DNA of 64,000 nt from Flavobacterium sp. N2038 (GTDB taxonomy: Bacteria; Bacteroidota; Bacteroidia; Flavobacteriales; Flavobacteriaceae): NCBI RefSeq assembly GCF_025947185.1, contig NZ_CP110001.1, forward strand, positions 1,736,001 through 1,800,000, given 5' to 3'. The translations under genes were made by a program, and so were the position numbers. Position 1 is the stretch's first letter, and every line of letters starts with the position of its first letter. Of this stretch, positions 17,985 through 24,931 are shown piece by piece. The notes beneath the pieces are model-generated. The model made no database searches. It saw only the letters and a list, made by a program, of their open reading frames with translations, and was not told where the DNA came from.

Positions 17985-18457
17985 ATATTTCTGTTGATGG
18001 TGATTATATTATTAAAAAGAAAAACATCAATTTAGGAATGGCAGCAGCTTTGCCAAATGGAAATTTAATTGTTCCTGTAATTAAAAATGCAGATCAGTTA
18101 AATCTTGTTGGAATGGCAAAAGCGGTTAACGATTTAGGGAATCGTGCAAAAGCGGGAAAATTAAAACCAGACGATACGCAAGGCGGAACTTATACAGTTA
18201 CAAATGTGGGGACTTTTGGAAGTGTTTTTGGAACGCCAATTATTAATCAGCCTCAGGTTGGAATTTTAGCACTTGGTGCAATTCGTAAAGTTCCGGCAGT
18301 TATTGAAACACCCGAAGGAGATTTTATCGGAATTCGTCAAAAAATGTTCTTGTCACATTCTTACGATCACAGAGTTGTAGATGGGGCATTAGGAGGAAGT
18401 TTTGTAAAAAGAGTAGCGGAATATTTAGAAGCTTTTGACGTAGACAGAGATTTCTAG
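17981..18457 (+). CDS. 2-oxoacid dehydrogenase E2, C-terminal catalytic part (-1 frame)
   Basis: These 158 residues are the second half of the E2 acyltransferase catalytic domain. They begin MNISVDGDYIIKKKNINLGM and contain VTNVGTFGSVFGTPIINQPQ and the active-site histidine motif SYDHRVVDGALGGSF. The start ATG overlaps the upstream stop as ATGA, so reinitiation could in principle yield it as a separate chain. A separate half-domain is unlikely to fold as the usual trimeric core, so it is more probably the continuation of the upstream frame, either by frameshifting or because the sequence has a one-base error. A terminator follows at 18475. Confidence 0.85.
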   Translation: MNISVDGDYIIKKKNINLGMAAALPNGNLIVPVIKNADQLNLVGMAKAVNDLGNRAKAGKLKPDDTQGGTYTVTNVGTFGSVFGTPIINQPQVGILALGAIRKVPAVIETPEGDFIGIRQKMFLSHSYDHRVVDGALGGSFVKRVAEYLEAFDVDRDF

Positions 18458-18474
18458 CTGAATCATAGAATAAA

Positions 18475-18515
18475 TTAAAAAACCGGGAAACAATATAGTT
18501 TTCCGGTTTTTTTTA
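18475..18515 (+). terminator. Rho-independent terminator after E2
   Basis: AAAACCGGGAAAC and GTTTTCCGGTTTT form a 13-base stem with one mismatch around a 6-base loop, followed by a T-run. Confidence 0.88.
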
Positions 18516-18663
18516 TTTGTAAGAAAAGTTAAAAATGAGGTTTTAATAGTCTTGCTTAAAGGTTAAAAACTGAAATTTAGACTCATTTTGAACAAAAAAA
18601 GTAAAATTAGGGGTGGGAAATTCGGCTTTAAAATTTACATTTGTAATCTTATAAAAATTAAAA

Positions 18664-19254
18664 ATGGAATTAAAACTGAACAAACCAATTTGCTTTTTTG
18701 ATCTTGAAACTACCGGAATTGATATTGGTAAAGATCGAATTGTAGAAATTTCGATATTCAAAGTTTTTCCAAACGGAAATAAAGAAAGTAAAACCTGGCT
18801 GGTTAATCCCACGATTCCAATTCCTCCACAAACTACAGCTGTTCACGGAATCACTGACGAGAAAGTGGCTAATGAACCAACCTTTGCAGAACTTGCACCA
18901 CAAGTGTATAATATGATTAAGGATAGTGATTTAGGAGGTTTTAATTCAGATCGTTTTGATATTCCGCTTTTGGCAGAGGAATTACTTCGTGCCGGAGTTG
19001 ATTTTGATATGAAAAATAAGGTTTCTGTAGATGTGCAGACTATTTTTCATAAGATGGAAGAACGTACATTAAGTGCTGCTTTGAAATTTTATTGTGGAAA
19101 AAGTCTTGAGAATGCCCATTCGGCAGAAGCAGATACAATGGCGACTTACGAAATTCTAAAAGCACAGTTGGATCGTTATCCGGAATTGGAAAATGATATG
19201 AAATCATTATCAGAATTCACTACCAGAAAAAAATTGCTGATTTTGCCGGAATGA
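18664..19254 (+). CDS. DnaQ-like 3'-5' exonuclease (frame broken near C terminus)
   Basis: This is a DEDD-family exonuclease related to the proofreading subunit of DNA polymerase III. ExoI is ICFFDLETTGIDIGKDRIVE (D and E metal ligands), ExoII lies around GGFNSDRFDIPLLAEEL, and ExoIII is ENAHSAEADTMATYEIL with the catalytic His-x4-Asp of the DEDDh type. The core is complete in these 196 residues. The last residues KKLLILPE do not fit: seven A's occur in AGA AAA AAA TTG, and moving one base back gives KKIADFAGMIAFDQDNEEI, which runs into the next open frame. Relatives are longer and include that C-terminal part. Either an A is missing or a -1 slip occurs on A AAA AAA. Confidence 0.85.
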   Translation: MELKLNKPICFFDLETTGIDIGKDRIVEISIFKVFPNGNKESKTWLVNPTIPIPPQTTAVHGITDEKVANEPTFAELAPQVYNMIKDSDLGGFNSDRFDIPLLAEELLRAGVDFDMKNKVSVDVQTIFHKMEERTLSAALKFYCGKSLENAHSAEADTMATYEILKAQLDRYPELENDMKSLSEFTTRKKLLILPE

Positions 19255-19433
19255 TTGCATTTGATCAGGATAATGAAGAAATATTTACTTTTGGAAAACA
19301 CAAAGGAGCAAAGGTCGATAAAGTTTTAGAGACAGAACCAGGATATTTCAGCTGGATTCAAAATGCTGATTTTCCATTGTACACGAAAAAAGTCCTTACA
19401 GCAATTAAATTAAGAAAATTAAATACTAAATAA
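19251..19433 (+). CDS. C-terminal extension of the DnaQ-like exonuclease (-1 frame)
   Basis: These 60 residues (MIAFDQDNEEIFTFGKHKGA, then PGYFSWIQNADFPLYTKKVL) match the short C-terminal 'FGKHKGKxV...PGYxxWMxxxDFPLYTKKVL' domain that follows the exonuclease core in many flavobacterial homologues. The frame overlaps the upstream stop as ATGA. I read it as the remainder of the same gene rather than an independent small protein. The FGKHKG module also occurs in other nucleic-acid enzymes and may help bind DNA (inference). Confidence 0.7.
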   Translation: MIAFDQDNEEIFTFGKHKGAKVDKVLETEPGYFSWIQNADFPLYTKKVLTAIKLRKLNTK

Positions 19434-19522
19434 GGTTCTAAGGTCCTAAGATCCTAAGGTTCTAAGTTTGTAAACTTGATTTCTTAGTAGCTTAGGATCT
19501 TAGGATCTCAGTACCTTTAAAA
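19434..19522. repeat. CTAAG-rich imperfect inverted repeat
   Basis: The left half repeats CTAAGGTTCTAAG/CTAAGATCCTAAGG and the right half has CTTAGGATCTTAGGATCTCA, so the two halves can fold back into a long imperfect hairpin around GTTTGTAAACTTGAT. It lies between two + strand genes and may act as a weak terminator or as a dispersed palindromic repeat. Confidence 0.6.
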
Positions 19523-19524
19523 GA

Positions 19525-20136
19525 ATGAAAATTATCTGTGTCGGCAGGAATTATGCCAATCATATAGAAGAGTTGAAAAACGAGCGCCCAAGTGAGCCTG
19601 TTGTTTTTATGAAGCCAGATTCGGCGGTTTTGTTAAAACAGCATCCGTTTGTAATTCCTGAGTTCTCTGAAGATGTTCATCACGAAATTGAAATAATCGT
19701 AAAGATTAATAAAGTAGGGAAATATATTGAGCCAAAATTCGCTCATAAGTATTATGATGAAATAAGCGTAGGAATTGATTTTACTGCGCGAGATCTTCAA
19801 AGCAAATTAAAAGAAAAAGGGCTTCCGTGGGAAAAAGCTAAAGCGTTTGACGGTTCGGCAGTTATTGGTGATTTTTTGCCTAAAACTGATTTTGTTTCTA
19901 TGGAAAATCTTAATTTTGAATTAAAGAATAATTCAGAAACAGTTCAAAAAGGAAATTCAGGGATGATGCTTTGGAAAATTGATGAACTGATTTCTCATGT
20001 ATCACAATATTTTACATTAAAAATAGGTGATATTATTTTTACAGGAACACCCGAAGGAGTTGCAGCTGTAAAACCAAATGACATTTTAGAAGGCTTTTTA
20101 GAAGATAAAAAATTATTCAGAATACAAGTAAAATAA
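19525..20136 (+). CDS. Fumarylacetoacetate hydrolase family protein (FAHD1/acylpyruvase-like)
   Basis: This is a 203-residue single-domain enzyme. MKIICVGRNYANHIEELKNE is the classic FAH-family start. The metal-binding pair HHEIEI (E-x-E) appears near residue 70, followed by GIDFTARDLQ and GLPWEKAKAFDGSAV, then IFTGTPEGVAAV near the C terminus. Members hydrolyse or decarboxylate small beta-diketo acids such as acylpyruvates or oxaloacetate. The length matches FAHD1/YcgM enzymes. The stop codon overlaps the next ATG by one base, so an Hpt-domain protein is translationally coupled to it. Confidence 0.88.
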   Translation: MKIICVGRNYANHIEELKNERPSEPVVFMKPDSAVLLKQHPFVIPEFSEDVHHEIEIIVKINKVGKYIEPKFAHKYYDEISVGIDFTARDLQSKLKEKGLPWEKAKAFDGSAVIGDFLPKTDFVSMENLNFELKNNSETVQKGNSGMMLWKIDELISHVSQYFTLKIGDIIFTGTPEGVAAVKPNDILEGFLEDKKLFRIQVK

Positions 20137-20480
20137 TGGCTTTAAAGTACAACCTTTCGAAAGTATATGCACTTTCAGATAATGATCCTGAATTTGTAAA
20201 CGAAATTTTAAATTTATTCGTTACTGAGGTTCCTGAGGATTTGAAACAAATCAAAGAAGGAATAAAGAAAAAGGATCATAAATATGCCTATTCGTACGCA
20301 CACAAAATAAAACCAACATTAGATTTAATGGGGTTGAATGTGGCTTTTGAAGAAATTCTGCAGGTTGAAGCATGGACAAAAGCAGAAGGCAAGAAAAAAG
20401 ATATTATCGAAACTTTTAAAAGTATTAAGGTACAGGTAAAAGAGGCGATAAAAGAAATCAAAAAAGATTTTGATTTGTAA
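20136..20480 (+). CDS. Histidine phosphotransfer (Hpt) domain protein
   Basis: This is a 114-residue all-helical protein with the Hpt phosphorylation motif YSYAHKIKPTLDLMG; H56 is the likely phosphorylated residue. Such proteins relay phosphate between a hybrid histidine kinase and a response regulator. No kinase is next to it: the upstream coupled gene is a FAH-family hydrolase, so its partners must lie elsewhere. The ATG overlaps the upstream stop (TAATG), and a terminator follows. Confidence 0.85.
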   Translation: MALKYNLSKVYALSDNDPEFVNEILNLFVTEVPEDLKQIKEGIKKKDHKYAYSYAHKIKPTLDLMGLNVAFEEILQVEAWTKAEGKKKDIIETFKSIKVQVKEAIKEIKKDFDL

Positions 20481-20489
20481 AAACTCAGA

Positions 20490-20543
20490 ACCGGCTGAAT
20501 TCTTGTTGTGTTTTGCAGAATATGAATTCAGTCCGTTTTTTTT
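20490..20543 (+). terminator. Terminator after Hpt gene
   Basis: The arms CGGCTGAATTC and GAATTCAGTCCG pair around a 20-odd base loop and are followed by a run of eight T. Confidence 0.75.
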
Positions 20544-20690
20544 AAATTTCAGTAAATCTGATCTTTGTTCCGAAAGATTGAAAAATAGAATAATTATTTA
20601 CTGCAAAATTATTCAGCATCAGTATCTTGCTAAATCGGAAAAATAAATAATACTTTCGAATAATGACTTACGTTACTGTAAGTAAAAAAA

Positions 20691-20698
20691 TACATTTG
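20691..20698 (+). promoter_or_regulatory. -7 promoter box directly abutting the cinA start
   Basis: TACATTTG ends two bases before the cinA ATG (20700). The usual transcription start a few bases after the box would fall at or inside the start codon, suggesting a leaderless mRNA. A small inverted repeat (ACTTAC ... GTAAGT, 20666-20683) lies just upstream. Confidence 0.55.
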
Positions 20699-20699
20699 C

Positions 20700-21953
20700 A
20701 TGAAAGCAACTATCATAACTATTGGTGATGAAATCTTAATTGGTCAGATTGTTGATACAAATTCTGGTTTTATTGCAAAATCATTAGATCGAATTGGAGT
20801 TGAGGTTACTGAAATGATCTCGATAAGTGATGATAAAAAACACATTTTAGATACATTTGCCCAATTGCAAAACAAAGTTGATGTTGTAATTGTAACGGGA
20901 GGTTTGGGGCCTACAAAAGACGATGTTACCAAAAAAACATTCTGTGAATATTTTGATGACGAATTGGTGGTTAACCCTGAAGTTTTGGCTCATGTTACGC
21001 AATTGATAGAGGGATTTTATAAAAGACCTATTTCGCAATTAAATAAAGATCAGGCTTTAGTGCCTTCTACATGTACGGTGTTGCATAATCAAATGGGGAC
21101 TGCACCGGGAATGTGGATGAAAAAAGAAAATACCGTATTTGTTTCACTTCCGGGAGTTCCGTATGAAATGAAATATTTGGTCGAAGAAGAAATAATCCCC
21201 AAAATAGTTCGGGAATATAAACGTCCGTATATTATTCATAAAACCATACTTACGTATGGGCAGGGAGAGAGTTTAGTTGCAGAACGTATAGAAGATTGGG
21301 AGAATAATTTACCTGATTTTATAAAGTTGGCTTATTTGCCAAATCCGGGGCGGGTACGATTACGCTTAACAGCTCGTGGAACGAATAAAGAAGAGTTGGA
21401 AAAAGCTATAGAGGATAATGTTACGTCTTTAGATGCTATAATTCAAGATATAATAGTTGGTTACGACGAAAATGAAACGATTGAAACGGTAATAGGAAAA
21501 TTACTTGCAAAGCAAAACAAAACGATTTCAACAGCCGAAAGTTGTACCGGAGGAAAAATCGCTTCATTGATATCTTCTGTAGAAGGCTCTTCAAAGTATT
21601 TTAACGGTAGTATTGTTTCTTACGCGACCGAAGCTAAAGTCAATGTTTTGGGTGTTTCGCAAGATTTAATCGATCAGTATTCGGTTGTGAGTGCGCAAGT
21701 TGCATCGGCGATGGCTTTGAGTGTCAAAAAGCTGCTTAAAACAGACTATGCAATTGCCACCACTGGTAACGCAGGTCCTTCAAAAGGAGATTCAGATGCT
21801 GAAATTGGAACAGTTTTTATAGCTTTGGCTACTCCGGACGATATAATTGTTGAAGAATTTAACTTTGGCCAACCACGTGAAAAAGTGATAGATAGAGCAA
21901 CTATTAAGAGTTTAGAAATATTACAGAAAGAAATTTTAAAAATTGTGCGATAA
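20700..21953 (+). CDS. cinA: CinA family protein, nicotinamide-nucleotide amidohydrolase
   Basis: This is a 417-residue, two-domain protein. The N-terminal MoCF-like (COG1058) domain starts [20 protein letters not shown] and contains [16 protein letters not shown] and [20 protein letters not shown]. The C-terminal domain (about residues 255-417) carries [18 protein letters not shown] and the [10 protein letters not shown] loop of the PncC deamidase, which recycles NMN to nicotinate mononucleotide. Length and order match full-length CinA. ATG 20700 gives the conserved N terminus although it almost touches the promoter box. Confidence 0.93.
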   Translation: MKATIITIGDEILIGQIVDTNSGFIAKSLDRIGVEVTEMISISDDKKHILDTFAQLQNKVDVVIVTGGLGPTKDDVTKKTFCEYFDDELVVNPEVLAHVTQLIEGFYKRPISQLNKDQALVPSTCTVLHNQMGTAPGMWMKKENTVFVSLPGVPYEMKYLVEEEIIPKIVREYKRPYIIHKTILTYGQGESLVAERIEDWENNLPDFIKLAYLPNPGRVRLRLTARGTNKEELEKAIEDNVTSLDAIIQDIIVGYDENETIETVIGKLLAKQNKTISTAESCTGGKIASLISSVEGSSKYFNGSIVSYATEAKVNVLGVSQDLIDQYSVVSAQVASAMALSVKKLLKTDYAIATTGNAGPSKGDSDAEIGTVFIALATPDDIIVEEFNFGQPREKVIDRATIKSLEILQKEILKIVR

Positions 21954-22024
21954 TTTTTTGCTACAATGGTTTATTTTTCTTTTCTTTGCACCCTGATTTT
22001 GAATAACGATAAAAGATAAGTATA

Positions 22025-22261
22025 ATGTCAAGAGTTTGTGACCTTACAGGTAAAAGAGCGATGGTAGGAAATAACGTTTCTCACGCTATGAACAAAACTA
22101 AGAGAAAGTTTTCTGTAAACTTAGTTAAAAAGCGTTTTTATCTTCCAGAAGAAGATAGATGGATTACTCTTAGAGTAGCAGCATCTACGATAAAAACAAT
22201 TAATAAAAATGGAATCACTGCTGTTTTGAAAAAAGCACAGTCAGAAGGATTTATCAAATAA
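22025..22261 (+). CDS. rpmB: 50S ribosomal protein bL28
   Basis: This 78-residue basic protein begins [20 protein letters not shown] and contains [18 protein letters not shown], both characteristic of bL28 in Bacteroidota. It is the first of three small genes (bL28, bL33, DUF4295) that precede ftsY, an order conserved in this phylum. A TTTCTTTGCA stretch about 40 bases upstream is a possible promoter box. Confidence 0.97.
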   Translation: MSRVCDLTGKRAMVGNNVSHAMNKTKRKFSVNLVKKRFYLPEEDRWITLRVAASTIKTINKNGITAVLKKAQSEGFIK

Positions 22262-22288
22262 TCTTTTCCTAAATAAATATATAGCAAG

Positions 22289-22471
22289 ATGGCAAAGAAA
22301 GGTAATAGAATCCAAGTAATTTTAGAATGTACTGAGCACAAGACTTCTGGTGTAGCAGGAACTTCTAGATATATTACAACAAAGAACAAAAAAAATACTC
22401 CGGATAGATTAGAGATTAAAAAATTTAATCCAATCTTGAAACGTGTAACTGTTCACAAAGAAATTAAGTAA
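22289..22471 (+). CDS. rpmG: 50S ribosomal protein bL33
   Basis: This is a 60-residue basic protein with [20 protein letters not shown], then [20 protein letters not shown] and [14 protein letters not shown], the full bL33 pattern. There is one cysteine only, so it is the zinc-free form. It lies 27 bases after rpmB. Confidence 0.97.
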   Translation: MAKKGNRIQVILECTEHKTSGVAGTSRYITTKNKKNTPDRLEIKKFNPILKRVTVHKEIK

Positions 22472-22544
22472 TAATTAGAGATTTTTGTAAATCTCAAATG
22501 GTTTTTCATTTGAAGATTTATTGAATTTCAATAACATTTGAATC

Positions 22545-22697
22545 ATGGCAAAGAAAACCGTAGCATCGTTACAAACATCTTCTAAGAGATTATCAAAAGC
22601 CATCAAAATGGTAAAATCTCCTAAAACTGGTGCATATACATTCGTAGAATCTATTATGGCTCCTGAAGAAGTTGATGAATTCTTGAAAAAGAAATAA
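22545..22697 (+). CDS. DUF4295 family small basic protein
   Basis: This 50-residue protein reads MAKKTVASLQTSSKRLSKAI, then MVKSPKTGAYTFVESIMAP and ends EEVDEFLKKK. It matches the DUF4295 family, a small conserved protein found almost only in Bacteroidota and regularly encoded right after rpmG. Its basic character and location suggest an association with the ribosome, but no function is established to my knowledge. A strong terminator follows 19 bases after the stop. Confidence 0.9.
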   Translation: MAKKTVASLQTSSKRLSKAIKMVKSPKTGAYTFVESIMAPEEVDEFLKKK

Positions 22698-22715
22698 TTA
22701 CATTTACATTATATA

Positions 22716-22748
22716 GAAAAGCTACTTTCATTCGGAAGTAGCTTTTTT
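22716..22748 (+). terminator. Terminator after the bL28-bL33-DUF4295 unit
   Basis: AAAAGCTACTTTC and GGAAGTAGCTTTTTT form a strong stem around ATTC, followed by a T-run. Confidence 0.9.
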
Positions 22749-22789
22749 ATTACCTATATTTGTCTAGAATTTTATAGAAGCATCACAAT

Positions 22790-22910
22790 TGGCTCTTTTA
22801 ATCAAGGATTTCCGCTTTTAGCTGCAATCTTTTATTTTTATCCCGAGGTTTCCGGGCAAAATAGAAAGATTCTTACTTCAATCGGGGGTCGGATTTAAAG
22901 CAATTGATCT
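22790..22910 (+). repeat. Structured intergenic element before ftsY (copy A)
   Basis: This gene-free stretch contains a two-level hairpin. AATCTTTTATTTTT (about 22831-22844) pairs imperfectly with AAAATAGAAAGATT, enclosing CCCGAGGTTTCCGGG. The flanks GGATTTCCGCTTTTAGC and CTTCAATCGGGGGTCGG resemble a stem-loop sequence that I recall as recurring between genes in flavobacteria. A related element lies at 24828-24917 on the other strand. Function unknown. Confidence 0.45.
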
Positions 22911-22970
22911 TCTTTGAAGATTTGGGTTTCTGATGATTCAGAAGTCTGGCAATCAAATAATCTAAAAAAA

Positions 22971-23924
22971 ATGAGTTTTTTTAAAAAATTATTCTCTACT
23001 GATAAAAAAGAGACTTTAGACAAAGGTCTTGAAAAATCAAAAACTACTTTTTTCTCAAAGTTAAGCAAAGCCGTTGCCGGAAAATCTAAAGTCGATGACG
23101 ATGTTTTAGATAATCTGGAAGAAATTCTTGTAGCTTCTGATGTTGGAGTAAATACAACATTAAAAGTAATTTCAAGAATAGAAAAACGCGTTGCCGAAGA
23201 TAAATATTTAGGAACTGAAGAATTGAACTTAATTCTTCGTGAAGAAATTGGAGCTTTATTATCTGAAACAAATACAGGCGAGGCTACCGAATTTGATATT
23301 CCGAAAGATAAAAAACCTTATGTTTTAATGGTCGTTGGAGTAAACGGAGTTGGGAAAACAACTACGATTGGAAAATTGGCTTATCAGTTTAAAAAAGCGG
23401 GTCATAAAGTTGTTCTTGGAGCTGCTGATACTTTTCGTGCTGCAGCGATTGATCAATTACAAGTTTGGGCTGATAGAGTAGATGTGCCTATTGTGAGACA
23501 AAACATGGGAAGTGATCCTGCTTCTGTAGCTTTTGATACTTTGCAATCTGCAGTAGCTCAAAATGCCGATGTCGTTATTATTGATACGGCCGGACGTTTG
23601 CATAATAAAATCAATTTAATGAACGAGCTTACTAAGGTGAAACGTGTAATGCAAAAAGTGGTTGCTGATGCTCCTCACGATGTACTTTTGGTTTTAGATG
23701 GTTCAACTGGTCAAAACGCTTTTGAGCAAGCAAAACAATTTACTGCAGCAACAGAGGTGACTTCACTTGCAGTAACTAAATTGGACGGAACAGCAAAAGG
23801 TGGAGTTGTTATTGGTATTTCAGATCAATTTCAGATTCCGGTAAAATATATCGGAGTTGGTGAAGGGATTGAGGATTTGCAAGTCTTTAATAAATATGAA
23901 TTCGTTGATAGTTTCTTTAAATAA
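22971..23924 (+). CDS. ftsY: Signal recognition particle receptor FtsY
   Basis: This SRP-type GTPase docks ribosome-SRP complexes at the inner membrane. An N-domain helical bundle (about residues 1-115) is followed by the NG GTPase: G1 VVGVNGVGKTTTIGKLA, the ADTFRAAAIDQL insertion-box motif, G3 DTAGRLHNKINLM, G4 TKLDGTAKGG and the C-terminal GVGEGIEDLQVF. I chose ATG 22971 (MSFFKKLFSTDKKE..., about 317 residues) over an upstream in-frame ATG at 22914 because the added 19 residues look non-coding. The N-terminal acidic A-domain is absent, as usual in this phylum. Confidence 0.95.
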   Translation: MSFFKKLFSTDKKETLDKGLEKSKTTFFSKLSKAVAGKSKVDDDVLDNLEEILVASDVGVNTTLKVISRIEKRVAEDKYLGTEELNLILREEIGALLSETNTGEATEFDIPKDKKPYVLMVVGVNGVGKTTTIGKLAYQFKKAGHKVVLGAADTFRAAAIDQLQVWADRVDVPIVRQNMGSDPASVAFDTLQSAVAQNADVVIIDTAGRLHNKINLMNELTKVKRVMQKVVADAPHDVLLVLDGSTGQNAFEQAKQFTAATEVTSLAVTKLDGTAKGGVVIGISDQFQIPVKYIGVGEGIEDLQVFNKYEFVDSFFK

Positions 23925-23930
23925 TTTATA

Positions 23931-24110
23931 ATGAGTTTTTCTTCTTTAAAAAATATTTCTCCATTAGCGTTTTATTTTGCAAGTGTTGTTTGTTTTGTTT
24001 TAGCCAATGTTTTGAGAGATAATAGTCTTTCTTTTTACTATGTTTTATTAGTGCTTGGAATTGGATTCTTTTTTATGGGAATTTTAAAAAGAATGAAAAC
24101 GAAACGATAA
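23931..24110 (+). CDS. Small membrane protein, two helices
   Basis: This is a 59-residue protein beginning MSFSSLKNISPLAFYFASVV. It has two hydrophobic segments, about residues 11-27 and 36-52, separated by the polar stretch RDNSLS, and a basic tail KRMKTKR. ATG lies six bases after the ftsY stop, so it is probably cotranscribed. I do not recognise a named family, though short membrane proteins behind ftsY are plausible partners in membrane targeting (speculative). The open frame and hydrophobic pattern support a real gene. Confidence 0.7.
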   Translation: MSFSSLKNISPLAFYFASVVCFVLANVLRDNSLSFYYVLLVLGIGFFFMGILKRMKTKR

Positions 24111-24130
24111 TTTATTACGGTATTTTGATT

Positions 24131-24727
24131 ATGAAATACGGTTTGATTATTTTTCTTTTTCTCGCGTTTTCTTGTAAAAATGAGAAAAGCGAAAGTAGTA
24201 ATAAAAGTCAGAAAGTAATTGTTATACAGCCTTTAGGTGATTTTAAAATAGAAAAAGCCAAAAAGGTATTTGCAGAAATTAAAACTATAAATCCAAATGT
24301 AGTTTTACGAACAAATATTCCATTTCCTGTAAAATCATTTTATAGTCCCAGAAATAGATATCGGGCTGATAGTATTATTAAAAGCCTTAAAAATAATATT
24401 GGCATAGATTCTGTAATTGTCGGACTTTCACATTTTGATATTAGTACAACTAAGAATGATGTAGAAGATTGGGGTGTTATGGGATTGGGTTACCGTCCCG
24501 GAAAAGCTTGCGTTGTTTCTGATTTTAGATTATCTCCCAAAAACAAAAATAAGCAGTTTTATAAACTCGTGCTACATGAATTAGGTCATACAGCAGGATT
24601 GTCTCATTGTGCTGTAAAGACCTGTTTAATGCGGGATGCCAAAGGTGGGAATCCACTGGATGAAGAAAAAGAGTTTTGTCGTACTTGTAAAAGTTATCTA
24701 ATTAAAGAAGGTTGGCAATTGATTTAA
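24131..24727 (+). CDS. Archaemetzincin-like zinc metalloprotease, lipoprotein
   Basis: This protein of about 198 residues has a lipoprotein signal peptide (YGLIIFLFLAFSCKNE, lipobox cysteine near residue 16). The catalytic core is LHELGHTAGLSHCAVKTCLM followed by EEKEFCRTCKSYL. This is the archaemetzincin pattern: HExxHxxGxxH for the catalytic zinc, overlapping a C-x4-C-M and a C-x2-C that bind a second zinc. All ligands are present. The start ATG 24131 is chosen because it gives the signal peptide directly. Most archaemetzincins are cytosolic; a membrane-anchored version would work outside the cytoplasm. The substrate is unknown. Confidence 0.85.
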   Translation: MKYGLIIFLFLAFSCKNEKSESSNKSQKVIVIQPLGDFKIEKAKKVFAEIKTINPNVVLRTNIPFPVKSFYSPRNRYRADSIIKSLKNNIGIDSVIVGLSHFDISTTKNDVEDWGVMGLGYRPGKACVVSDFRLSPKNKNKQFYKLVLHELGHTAGLSHCAVKTCLMRDAKGGNPLDEEKEFCRTCKSYLIKEGWQLI

Positions 24728-24795
24728 AATGTTTTACTTCAGCGTTAAATTAAATTCTAAGTAATAAAATAAATGGTACTTTTACTTTATAAGTT

Positions 24796-24803
24796 TACCT
24801 TTG
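24796..24803 (+). promoter_or_regulatory. -7 promoter box (TACCTTTG)
   Basis: This is an exact TAnnTTTG match in the spacer after the archaemetzincin gene. Transcription from here would first produce the stem-loop element at 24828-24917, then the lipoprotein gene at 24932. Confidence 0.5.
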
Positions 24804-24827
24804 TAACTCGTTAAATTCCTTTTAAAA

Positions 24828-24917
24828 ACGGAAGCTTTAACCCTGACTAGCAGCATGCTTTTATGATCGGTTTTATTATAAAGGATGCGGTGAACAACAG
24901 GAAATAGCTTCTTAATA
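24828..24917 (-). repeat. Structured intergenic element (copy B, opposite orientation)
   Basis: GAAGCT (24831) and AGCTTC (24911) close an outer stem. An inner stem pairs GCATGCTTTTATGAT with ATTATAAAGGATGC. Read on the - strand it has the same order as the element before ftsY: TTTCC, about 10 bases, GC(A)AT(C)CTTT, a hairpin, then an (A)TCAGGG/ATCGGGG-like block. Function unknown; no protein is encoded. Confidence 0.45.
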
Positions 24918-24931
24918 CTATTATGTTTATT

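Noticed and set aside
22914..22970. Longer N terminus for FtsY
   Set aside because: The extra 19 residues have no FtsY-like features; MSFFKKLF at 22971 is the normal start.
24828..24917. SRP RNA (4.5S) gene, because of GGTGAACAACAGGAAATAGC
   Set aside because: The conserved apical GGAAGCAGC-type loop is absent and the fold does not match.
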